NCBI RefSeq assembly: GCF_002865645.1
Contig: NW_020194589.1
Coordinates: 3,075,750 to 3,139,749 of the forward strand
Origin: Hyaloscypha bicolor E
Lineage: Eukaryota > Ascomycota > Leotiomycetes > Helotiales > Hyaloscyphaceae
DNA: 64,000 nucleotides
Reading direction: 5' to 3'
Below the pieces are notes generated by a model that saw only the letters and a list, made by a program, of their open reading frames with translations, did not search any database and was not told the DNA's origin. The position numbers were made by a program, and so were the translations under genes. The number at the start of each line of letters is the position of its first letter. Positions within the stretch are counted from its first letter, which is position 1. Below are positions 11,028-19,959 of this stretch, piece by piece.

Positions 11028-12464
11028 ATGGCGTCAGTTGTACCCGACACCATTGGATATCTTGGGTGGCTTCCTCCAGAAATTAGAGCCCAGATCTGGG
11101 GACACTTTTCGATTCAGCCCGGATTCAGATTCAGTTATAAAAAAGCAAAGGACGGTCTCGGCATTCTTCGAACATGCCACTTCTTGCGCGACGAAGTATC
11201 GGCAAATATCTATAACAAGGTCGTTTTGACGTTCCATCTTTCGCCGCGCGTCTGCTCTGACACCGGATCATGGCTTTACCTTACAACTTCTGTGGGTGCC
11301 AGATGGAACATACATCCAAACAAGGCCGAATTTGATCACTTTCGGGTGCTGCCATATAAAGGACTCAAAGCGATTAAGATTGAGATCGAGGCTCCCAGCC
11401 AGGAAGATCCTGGCCAAGTAGTCTTATTGTGGACGAAGATTCAGGACCTCATGGAGCTACTCTCTCAAGCGGAAGAGTTTCCGAGCATCGATATTTACCT
11501 TCGGGAGACCAATGCAAGTTGGGCAACAAATGGAACTGCACACAAAACCGTCCCTATCGACCCAGAACATCTTGACGAAGACGAATACGTACCCGACATT
11601 GAGGTTGTTTTAATGCCATTGTGCAAGCTACGCAATGTTCGGACAGCTAGCATCCATGTCCCGAAAGGTTTCGTCACAGGAAATCATCTACTGTATCACA
11701 TCGGGCGGCAGATGGAAACGGCCGAATCTTTCGGCAGGGTACGAAATGGTGATGTATGGGACGATGCTGAAGTCCAAAAAGCGCTGGAGCTCACACAGTT
11801 CCAGCTGGACGAGGCCCTAGACGAACTTCCTGGGACAACTGCAAATTTCATGCGAGTGGAAAGGCTCGGCAGATGGTTCAGTAAAGGAGACAAGTCACAG
11901 TATGTCGAAGACTGGGCGCGAATTTGCAGAAATAACGAGGCTGCCCGCTTTTTCAATATGCCCGGTAACCTTGCAAACCGCTACGTGCATCTGTTGGCTC
12001 TAAATCCGTTGTCCTCGGGAATGAAGATGATCAGATATCAGCTTCACTTGCCTCTCAACCGACGCGCGGACCCTTTCGACGGCCCTGAACCTTTCGAACT
12101 ACTTTCTCGGTGGAATGGGGCCGAATTCGGGAGATATGTCCAACGAGTATCTAACTTCAGGAGGCTTGGGATAGATCCTTCCAAACAGCCGTGGACTATG
12201 ATCGAGGACGGTCCGCCAGCGACCAGAGACCAGTGGCATGCTTACTGGGCTGAAGGACTGCCGCCACTCGGTCGATCTGAGACTCTAGAAGAATTAATAA
12301 GGTTCACAGGCTTTGGATCACCAAAGACTTCAGAGTTTTCAAAATGGTGCTGGGCATTCTGGAAGGAAATGAAGGAAAGCGAAAAGGAGAGTGAGAATGA
12401 AACGAAAGGGGGAAAGTCGGACGAAGAAAAGCCGAAGCTGAGAACGGAACTGATGAGAATGTAA
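11028..12464 (+). CDS. 2EXR-domain (F-box-like) fungal protein, copy 2
   Basis: An intronless 478-residue protein starting MASVVPDTIGYLGW. The motif LPPEIRAQIWGHFSIQPG with LRTCHFLRDEV at about residues 15-60 is the 2EXR signature. The middle part aligns by eye with the copy at 8374-9675 (LPYKGLKAIKIEIEAPSQEDPGQVV against LPYKRLKQVTISIEATQHIPGREDQGQII), showing paralogy over more than the domain. The C-terminal ~60 residues are charged and Lys/Glu-rich, ending EKPKLRTELMRM. The gene is divergent from copy 1. Function unknown; an adaptor role is inferred only from the F-box-like fold. Confidence 0.72.
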   Translation: MASVVPDTIGYLGWLPPEIRAQIWGHFSIQPGFRFSYKKAKDGLGILRTCHFLRDEVSANIYNKVVLTFHLSPRVCSDTGSWLYLTTSVGARWNIHPNKAEFDHFRVLPYKGLKAIKIEIEAPSQEDPGQVVLLWTKIQDLMELLSQAEEFPSIDIYLRETNASWATNGTAHKTVPIDPEHLDEDEYVPDIEVVLMPLCKLRNVRTASIHVPKGFVTGNHLLYHIGRQMETAESFGRVRNGDVWDDAEVQKALELTQFQLDEALDELPGTTANFMRVERLGRWFSKGDKSQYVEDWARICRNNEAARFFNMPGNLANRYVHLLALNPLSSGMKMIRYQLHLPLNRRADPFDGPEPFELLSRWNGAEFGRYVQRVSNFRRLGIDPSKQPWTMIEDGPPATRDQWHAYWAEGLPPLGRSETLEELIRFTGFGSPKTSEFSKWCWAFWKEMKESEKESENETKGGKSDEEKPKLRTELMRM

Positions 12465-13764
12465 TCTTACTAAAATGAAAGGGGCCATCGATGTCTTGCA
12501 CTTCTCTTGTGTCGACGATAGTTGAGTGCCATAGTAGTACAGCATTCCCGATCTGAAAATGTGTACATTTGACTAGTGAAGAAGAGTCAATATCTTCATT
12601 ATCGTTGCAGGAACTCCCCAGGCACCAAAATTTAGTGACCGTTTCATTTGAGAAGTGTTTTAAGCCTAGCAGTGGCGTAGTGTGAATGAAATCCCAAACG
12701 AAACGAGATACAGATGCTTAGACGACAATCCTAAAGCCAACACCCGTAAGGTATCGCCATCTATAATATGACGGGAGTTCCGCAAATGGTATCCCACAGA
12801 AAACGGATTCGACAGTCCCAATTTGCGAGAAGATATGGCACATTAACTGGGGTGCAATCTCCAACAGCATCGTTTGAAAGTCAAACTTCGTAATCAAATT
12901 CTCTCCGGAAGAATTGAACGATCTCTGAATGTTCCAAAACGCTTGAGACATGGAAAGCGATATACCACAAAACTTACGGGACACTTACTCAGGTCAGCCA
13001 GGATGCAAATCCATTTCGTGTGTCTTGAATTCACCTTACAAATTCTAATGTACTACGCCGACTTCAGACATTGGGGGAGATGTATAAAACAACATTGATC
13101 TCAATTGTTCACTTGAATGCGAAAGTGACTGGTTTTCAACTCGAGACTGAAAGCTTGCCACTGAATTGACAATGTCAATGTCCCAGGCAGAGTTTGGACA
13201 TTGAATGCCATGCGCAACATCACATTTACAAGGAATATGCTTACTTGAGCTCTGGATTGTGACAGCAATTGGACATCGGGGAAGATGTGTGCCCAGATCT
13301 CAGCACCAGCTCGAGGCAGAGCAAGGGAAGCCGGGGTTAAGTACGTCCTCAATTGCACCGCCTAAGACACATGATCCAAAAAATAAATAGGTATCTCAAT
13401 TAAAGAGCAGGTCATTGGTTTTGAAATGCTCATTCTTGAAAACCTCGATCTTGAAGGACTATCGATCCATTGGAAAACTCTCCACGAGCCTTGTTTGGAC
13501 AGCGTTGCTGCTTTAAAGAAGCAGCATCGCTATTCTTGAATCGAGACAAACTAGTTCCGAATCTGGTATGGTCGATGACTCTCGGCCAATTATGCATAAA
13601 CGGGGTGGGTGGATTGGTAATGCCCTCCCAAATACTCCTCTTCCCATATTTCCCTTCCGTTTCTCGACATTCTCCCGTCTCTTGTACTGCTATGTGGTCT
13701 CTTAATTGAGCGCCTCCTCACAGGATTAAGGTTGTATCAACGAACAATCTTTCCATAGCCATCC
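12465..13764. other. gene-poor gap with possible minus-strand coding relics
   Basis: Short minus-strand open frames lie at 12718-12984 and 13101-13358. The second contains LPRAGAEIWAHIFPD, which loosely recalls the LPxEIRxxIW motif of the neighbouring 2EXR genes, and it is followed by a possible GTAAGC donor. No continuous gene model could be built. A decayed family member is possible but weakly supported. Confidence 0.25.
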
Positions 13765-15216
13765 ATGGCGGCAAAAGAATTCGCTTTTGTCGAAGTCGAC
13801 ATCAACGGCCGAGTCACAGACAAGAACCACTTGCATACAATCCGGAAGCATATCATGAAGGACATTGGCAAAGCACGGCGGAAGCCAATCTTCTCGACTT
13901 CGCAGTACATAGCCAATAGCAACGTCACAACCCTCAGGGACATACGAGTGAACAAAACTCAAGAGGAAGATGATTTCATCATCCCGGCACCAGAATCTGG
14001 TTTTCTTGGCTCTGGCCGCATGAACCCCTTTCAGCGTTATCCCGTCCCAGTGGATATGGAGATCCTTTTTCTGATCGACCATCTTTATAATTGGCCAGAC
14101 CCTCATTTGCGTCCATTTAAGGATACTTGGTTTCCCATCAGTATTTCCGATCCTGCCTTTTTCTACGAAGTCTTGTCCAATATCTCTGCTCATGTCTTCA
14201 CGCTTCGCAACGGCTTGCAAAATGAAGACCACTGTCCTCAATCAATTGCCCTGCACTCACGAGCTATGCGCTCTGTCCGAGCACGATTACTCGACCCAGT
14301 CTTGGGAATCAGCGATGGCGTTATCGGTACCGTGCTCGCATTTGCCTCCTTCAGTCACCGGACGAACGATTGGGCTGAGTATGACCTCCATATGGCAGCA
14401 CTTTATCGGATTATTGAAGCTCGAGGCGGCGTCTCCTGCCTTTCAAATAATCCAGTGCTAAGGCACCTCATTTCTGGAGTCGACCTTGCTGGCACCTGCT
14501 TTCTCGAACGGCCACGACCACTCTTTCCACTTCCAACGGCATCGGCCAATGAAAGCGCAATCAAAAATATGCCGTGGCCTGTACCCCAAACGCCGTACTA
14601 CTACCAGAGCATCTGGAAACATGCATTCCGGGCTAACTCTCCCCTGTTGTCGATTTTCCACGATATCACTACACTTATGATGACGCTGAAGTCCGACTTG
14701 ATGTGGAAGGAGAGCAGGCCCGAGACTGTATCCATTGATCAGAAGACAATGGGTTTATTGTTTGGCCGCCTGGGAGAACTTTCTGTGCCTGTTTCAGATA
14801 TCACCGAGGACAGTCTCTTGGAAGAGTGCTGCAGACTGGCGACTCTTTTGCTCCTCGAGAAAGTTTCATCTCAATTCAACATTTTGGATTGTAGACTACA
14901 CAGCACCGAACATCAACACATAACCAAGAATGTTCAAAAGCTTCATACCATCCTAATTACGAATATGCATTACAAGCAATGGATACTTTTCAAACCGCTC
15001 CTGAATTGGATTGCCTCTTTAGCCGCAATCTCGACATCCAGCGAGGAAATAAAACACGATTTCCTAGATTTGGTCGTCTATGCTGGCAGACTCATGGGAT
15101 TGAATGGCTGGGATGAAGCGCTGATCACAGCCGCGAACATGCTATGGGTAGGGGGGTTTTTCGATGAGAGATATCACAGCATCACCAAGTGCTTTTCGTG
15201 GGAAAACTCTCAATGA
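13765..15216 (+). CDS. fungal transcription-factor-domain protein lacking a zinc cluster
   Basis: An intronless 483-residue protein. The N-terminus FAFVEVDINGRVTDKNHLHTIRKHIMKDIGKARR matches the start of a large Pezizomycotina family, often annotated 'tachykinin-like' or 'fungal-specific transcription factor domain'. In this family a short basic region replaces the Zn2Cys6 cluster. The remaining ~400 residues are helical and match the general pattern of the Fungal_trans_2 regulatory domain (IALHSRAMRSVRARL, GVIGTVLAFASFSH, HMAALYRIIEARGG). No Cys-rich DNA-binding motif is visible, so it may act as a co-regulator, or DNA binding may be lost. It converges on the NmrA-like gene, with stop codons 38 bp apart. 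Confidence 0.65.
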   Translation: MAAKEFAFVEVDINGRVTDKNHLHTIRKHIMKDIGKARRKPIFSTSQYIANSNVTTLRDIRVNKTQEEDDFIIPAPESGFLGSGRMNPFQRYPVPVDMEILFLIDHLYNWPDPHLRPFKDTWFPISISDPAFFYEVLSNISAHVFTLRNGLQNEDHCPQSIALHSRAMRSVRARLLDPVLGISDGVIGTVLAFASFSHRTNDWAEYDLHMAALYRIIEARGGVSCLSNNPVLRHLISGVDLAGTCFLERPRPLFPLPTASANESAIKNMPWPVPQTPYYYQSIWKHAFRANSPLLSIFHDITTLMMTLKSDLMWKESRPETVSIDQKTMGLLFGRLGELSVPVSDITEDSLLEECCRLATLLLLEKVSSQFNILDCRLHSTEHQHITKNVQKLHTILITNMHYKQWILFKPLLNWIASLAAISTSSEEIKHDFLDLVVYAGRLMGLNGWDEALITAANMLWVGGFFDERYHSITKCFSWENSQ

Positions 15217-15254
15217 ATATCCGCTAGCTGCATTCACACATCTTCTCAACCACT

Positions 15255-16285
15255 TCATTGTTCCTGCTTCCCAAAGTAACGCCTCAAGGAAAGTTCCAAA
15301 CTCTCTGGATTGATGTCTGGAAACTTGTCGTGGTCCCACGGCTTCGGCACTCCTTCCTCGTTCGGACCACCAATAATAGCTTTAAGAGAGTACCCCAGCT
15401 CTCTATCCACATCTCCCTCACTTGCATACTTTTTTGCCAAGGCATGGGCCTCCGACGTCTGATGATACGTGCAGGTGTATTTCTTCCCTTGGACGCGAGA
15501 GAGAGTCTCAATGACTTCCTCCCAACTATATGTTGCTGTGGGAATACGAAAAGTGCGACATGGATTCTCGGTTTCGAATTTGGATTCAAGCATCAGGACA
15601 GAAGCAACGACGTATTTAGCAATACTGTTCGGGCATATCAGTCAATAAGCACCAATTCACTGAAATAACTTTAGCTCACTCCAAAATTCCGGTGAACGGT
15701 TCCTTCTTCTCTTTCGGCCCAAAGAAGTCAAAAGTCCCCTGGTCCGGATCGACGCCAAATGCTGGATGTGCCGCATACTCCGCAAAACTGCCAGTGACCA
15801 TCAGCGTATACCCAAAGCCCTTGTGATGTTCTGCTGCTTTGGTAAGGTGTTCACGTGTGATCTGTTTGTCGCGGAAGTACCGGTTGCTGAGATATGCGCC
15901 TTGCGAGATATCGGAGCCAAACTCTGAGGGGTAGAAATTCGTTACCCCAGCTGAGATGGCGACATCTATGATGGCGGGTTGGTGCTTCATGGCATGGTTA
16001 CCCAACATGCAAATCACGATGGTGAAGCCTAGGGAGAAGTTAACCTTGGGCTCTCGAGAAGAGAGCGAGAAGATGATGCTTACCTTTGAAAGAGTTTGGC
16101 TCAAGAAAATTTCCCACAACGACCTCCATCCCTTCGCTGGAGATCTCGGCGAACTTGCCCACTTTTGGCAAATCGGCGAGTATCGCAACACGTGCGAATT
16201 TCGACTTCTGGGACAAGAATTCCTGGGCTACAGCACGGCCTATGTAGCCGCCTGCGCCAATGAGAAGAACTGATTGGGAAGACAT
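15255..16285 (-). CDS. NmrA / isoflavone-reductase-like NAD(P)-binding protein (3 exons: 16084-16285, 15680-16028, 15255-15624)
   Basis: The splice model gives 306 residues, the usual size of this atypical short-chain dehydrogenase family. Exon 1 begins MSSQSVLLIGAGGYIGRAVAQEFL with the Rossmann GxGGxxG motif. Exon 2 carries NHAMKHQPAIIDVAISAGVTNFYPSEFG, a family hallmark in which a Lys/His near the active site and the YPSEFG turn bind substrate and cofactor. Exon 3 encodes the C-terminal half with PTATYSWEEVIETLS. Introns are 55 nt each (donors GTAAGC and GTGAGC). Upstream in-frame ATGs at 16345 and 16405 would lengthen the N-terminus. I prefer 16285 because the Rossmann strand then begins within five residues, as is normal. 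Members reduce phenolic or other small molecules or sense NADP; the substrate is unknown. Confidence 0.8.
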
Positions 16286-16991
16286 CGGCTTTGAGGTTGG
16301 CCCCGAATTCGTTTCGAGAGGAGATTGATTGAATGTGTTATTCATGGCATAGTTGGAACTTTCAGAGAATTCTATCCCTTTATATACACATGATTTGGAT
16401 GCCACAGAAACTAGTCTTCAAAACAAGGATTCCTGACACTAACCTAAGATGTTTCGAGGTCCCCCCCCCAATTGAAAATTTGGCGCTAAACAGATGATAA
16501 ATCACTCTATATCTAACTTCGGACTCGAATCCTCGTAAAGCATAATTATTGAGAAGTGGTACTGTGACCCAAGGAACTCTGTCCCAGCAGCTAAGTTGAC
16601 AAGGGACCTCTAAACAAATCGGGACTAGCGCTCCCCACAAAAACTCCATTCTTGCAAGACCGGAGGTTACAGAGAGGAACTACCCATAAGCTATCGGATA
16701 TTCATGATCAGAATTCTGCCGATAGTTGACTGGGACTTTCCGATTGATAAGCAACGTAAACGAGGAAAGGGGCTGAAAAGGAAGAAGTCAGGAAAGGGTA
16801 CAGAATCGATTCGATTATCCTTGTTTCCTTCCGGCCAGATCAGTCACTCCAAACTTTGAGAAGTAGAAGAAGCCTTACAGGACAGACTCGTTCGGCATCC
16901 ATACAACTAATGCTCAGACGCCATGGGGCCATTTACGTCGAATAGCCACCAACTACCGTCTGTACAGCCCCTCAAAGGCGAGAATGCCCAT
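16286..16991. other. intergenic
   Basis: No gene recognised. It should contain the promoter of the NmrA-like gene and the 3' end of the adjacent Cys/His-module gene. A run of nine C lies near 16461. Confidence 0.3.
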
Positions 16992-17934
16992 TTAATAGCC
17001 CATACCTCGATCAGGATGATGAGAGCTAATCAGCCTGCAACCCTCACTATCTGCTGGTTCCCCACAACAACTCCAAACAAACCATTCGGGATTTTTCTCT
17101 ACATCAAGCTCCTCTCTTTCGGCTTCCGAGAGTGGACAGTCTTCCACAATGGTCAAGTCTTCTATTTAGGTGTCAGTGCTGTCGCCTCAAGGAATCAGGG
17201 AATGAAGCACACCATCGTGAGAGAGACAGTCTTCATCACCATCGCCATCATACTCTTTTCCACAATAGGTGCAAGTCTCGATATTTTCAGATTCCATGCC
17301 CTCAAAGCTTCCTTCATCCTCCTCTTCTGCGCTCGAATCAGAGAGAGTGAGGACTTCAGGTGCTTGGGATGGCACTTCCACTTCGCTCTGTGTGGCCTTT
17401 GGAGCTTCAGCTTCGTTGGTGAAGTCAATCACAGAGTTGCTGGACTTTTTGTCGGAGTCGTCCACTTTCTGGTGCTTCGCATCAGGTGCAGATTCAGCTC
17501 CAGACTCTCTCTTCGGCGATGCAGCCAATCCTTCGGGATGCTTCTTCCCTTTATGTGGAACACAACCTCCCCAATTCCCCTCTCCTTCACAGCAAGTCCA
17601 TTGCCACCCACTCCCATACTCATACATATCGATTGTGTCCTCCATCGGGCCAGTACTCCATTCTTTGTACTCTTCCCAGATCTCCGCGTCTTCGTTTAAC
17701 TGCTTTCTCCCTGCCATGAGCTAATAATCAGCAATTACTCCCAAAGCCAAAGCTAAACTCGGATCCAGAAGGGAAACAAGGAGACTCACCAGGATGATAT
17801 TCGCAAGGATCATGCTCGCCATCATTCAAATTGTGGTCAAACTCGCATTCACAATTCACGCAGGTGTCCAACTTTGGAACCAATTCCTCCACGCTAATCT
17901 CCTCCAACTTTCTCTTCTTGCCCTCAGCCTCCAT
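16992..17934 (-). CDS. CHORD-like Cys/His zinc-module protein A (3 exons: 17790-17934, 17213-17710, 16992-17161)
   Basis: The splice model gives 270 residues in frame, with introns of 79 and 51 nt. The protein has two copies of one cysteine/histidine module. Module 1 has CVNC, then CEYHPG, then WQWTCC and GGCVPH. Module 2 has CTYCG, then CLSHDE, then FVWSCC, EGC and SHHP. The spacing (CxxC, CxxH, WxCC, GC, H) recalls CHORD zinc domains. Between the modules is an acidic disordered linker (DSSAEEEDEG) with a Lys-rich patch. The basic N-terminus GKKRKLEE could be a nuclear signal. In both modules the intron falls in phase 1 directly after the CxxH group. Function is unknown. A scaffold role like that of CHORD proteins with Hsp90/SGT1 is only an analogy. 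The adjacent gene on the same strand is a paralogue. Confidence 0.62.
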
Positions 17935-18211
17935 TTTTCGGGATGTTCTTGAAATACTTCAATGTACGAAAATTGCAGTGGACAAATAACAACAACAACA
18001 ACAACAACAACAGGTTCTTCTCACTTAAGTTACCGAGATTAATAATGTAGTCTGGCAAAAGGAAATTGAGAACGCGTCAAGTCCAAAGTGGCGTGTCGCG
18101 TCCCGCGTCGAAATCTGGACAGGGATTATGTCGATCACTGGGCCTTCCCTGGTGTCTAACTTTGAAGGTAAGACCAAGATACTTTAAATACGTTGATTGT
18201 ACTGTACAAGC
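17935..18211. repeat. intergenic with (AAC)n microsatellite near 17988-18012
   Basis: The gap between the two Cys/His-module genes holds about eight tandem AAC units on the plus strand, just upstream of gene A's start codon. That places the microsatellite in its promoter or 5' leader. Confidence 0.6.
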
Positions 18212-19227
18212 TCAGAAGAAGCTCAAGAACAAGACAACAAATATAGCCACCATACTAATCATACAGTCTACTAAGAAACGTGGGTGTGGACCCACTGACT
18301 CGTCCACATACTCCTCGGACTCATGAGAGTCTTTTTCTTCACATCCCTTGGGCCCTGGATCGCCGCCACAACAATCATACTTGAAGTACTCCTCATTGAG
18401 ATCTACATCTAGCCCTTCCTTGTACTCATCTGGTAATTTTCCATCATAAATACCGGCAATTACCAGTTCTCCTATCCCGACTTAGAAATATTCTCACATG
18501 TAAGCAAATCGCAGTAATACCTGGGTGGGAGTGGCATTGGACCTGGTATTCATTGGGGTCGACATTGGTATCATAGTCTTCTCCGCATCTGCCGCAAATC
18601 TGGATATCCTCCCATGATTCTCGGCTTCGGCGTCGCTCGAGTCAGGGACCGTAATGATATTTGTGCTTTGGGTGCTTGCACCTCTTTTTTCACGACATCC
18701 AATAGATCAGCCACCGAATTTCTGAACTCCCCCTCAGAGCCGTCCAGCTTCTGCTGCTTCGCATCAGGGAGACCTTCATCAACTCCTTCCTTCCTCGTCC
18801 TCGTTATCGTTGAGCCCACCCTTAAAATACTGCTTGCCAGCATGCGGTCCCTTCAAGCAGCCCTCCTCATCCCCAAGCTTTCCACAACAAGTCCATTGCC
18901 ACCCTTCCGCGTAGTCAGGGATGTCGCTAGTTTCGTACCTCGTTTGGCCCTCCCTATCGTCCTCAAAATCACCCCAGATACTTGCGTCTTCAAACATCTC
19001 CTTCGTTCCTATTTGAAGTCAACGAGCTGAGCCTGTGACCTCGGAATCGACGACTTACCCACATGCCAACTACAAACTTCTCCCTTGTTCAGTGTAACAT
19101 TAAACTCCTCCCCGCAGTGACTACACGTGTCGAATCTTGGTACCAATACATCCGCACTAACATCATCCAACTTTCTCTTCCTCCCTTCAAACCCAACCTG
19201 GACGAGCAACAAAAGATGTGAGAACAT
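18212..19227 (-). CDS. CHORD-like Cys/His zinc-module protein B with a possible tail anchor (5-exon model: 19059-19227, 18820-19008, 18682-18773, 18521-18599, 18212-18471)
   Basis: This is a paralogue of the gene at 16992-17934. Module 1 has CSHCG, CSWHVG, WQWTCC, EGC and GPH. Module 2 has CGRCG, CHSHPG, FKYDCC, GC and DSH. The N-terminal GRKRKLDDVSADVLVPRFDTC mirrors GKKRKLEEISVEELVPKLDTC of gene A. The introns after each CxxH group (50 and 49 nt) are convincing and sit at the same position and phase as in gene A. The two linker introns (18774-18819 and 18600-18681) are less certain: without them the linker reads in shifting frames, so indels are the alternative. The complete model gives 262 residues, close to gene A's 270. 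The C-terminus ends in a hydrophobic stretch (MISMVAIFVVLFLSFF) absent from gene A, suggesting membrane anchoring. The start codon is uncertain. Confidence 0.5.
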
Positions 19228-19959
19228 TCCTACAGCGCGAATCCTCTTTGCACATACTGCCCATCCTGTTCCGTAGAGTCTTGGCGCTCGTGCCTTGAAT
19301 TGCCATAATGAGGGGATCCATTCTTCTCCGAAATCAAGAACTATCAACTTTTGCTTGCCCAGAAATTGAATTGAGATGCTCACTCGAGTCTTCGATATAC
19401 AGTTAACAAGTGGAGTAAGAATGCATCAAGGTGTTTACGTTGCGAGCCCAAAGAGTGAGCCTTGTCAGCCACCCGTCACGCGTTTGATGAGCACAAGGGG
19501 GGTGGGCGATCACTAGTCCCAGCCCGGCTAGTCAGGAGGCGGAACCATGAAAAGAAAAGGGATGCGGGGTTCAAGTTCGCACTTGCAGGAGGTTTTCTGA
19601 TACGGGGTCTGCAGACTTCACTGGTCAAGAGGAAGGTCTACAACTTTAATTCTCAATTCTCAATCCATTCCTAGCCCCAAACACCGCCGTATATGCGGTG
19701 AAGTGCGCGCTAATTCTGAAGAAGACATACACTTATCTGTACACAAGCAAAAAAGGGTTGTGATCGAATAGGATCTGGTATCTGGTTTTGTCGCTACAAG
19801 AAAATTGAAATTGTGAAATGCAAAGCGTTATATCCATGCATCGTGACAGCGTGAAGTATTTGTTCTCTCCGTTACAAAAGGGAGTGCATGAATATATGAA
19901 CATGAAGATGGTCCAGTCGATGGTGTGGTGAAGAGGGGGAGGTAGGCAATAATCGGTGC
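19228..19959. other. intergenic
   Basis: No gene recognised. Short open frames here are not conserved-looking. It holds the 3' end of the ADF-H gene and the upstream region of gene B. Confidence 0.3.

Noticed and set aside
10468..11229. 253-codon plus-strand frame upstream of and overlapping the second 2EXR gene
   Set aside because: It overlaps the well-supported start of the gene at 11028 in another frame and has no recognisable motif; its composition looks like read-through of non-coding sequence.
18600..18850. Frameshifts in the linker of Cys/His-module gene B taken as proof of a pseudogene
   Set aside because: Two short introns give a continuous 262-codon model of the same size as its paralogue; the donors are not ideal, so I kept it as a gene with lower confidence.
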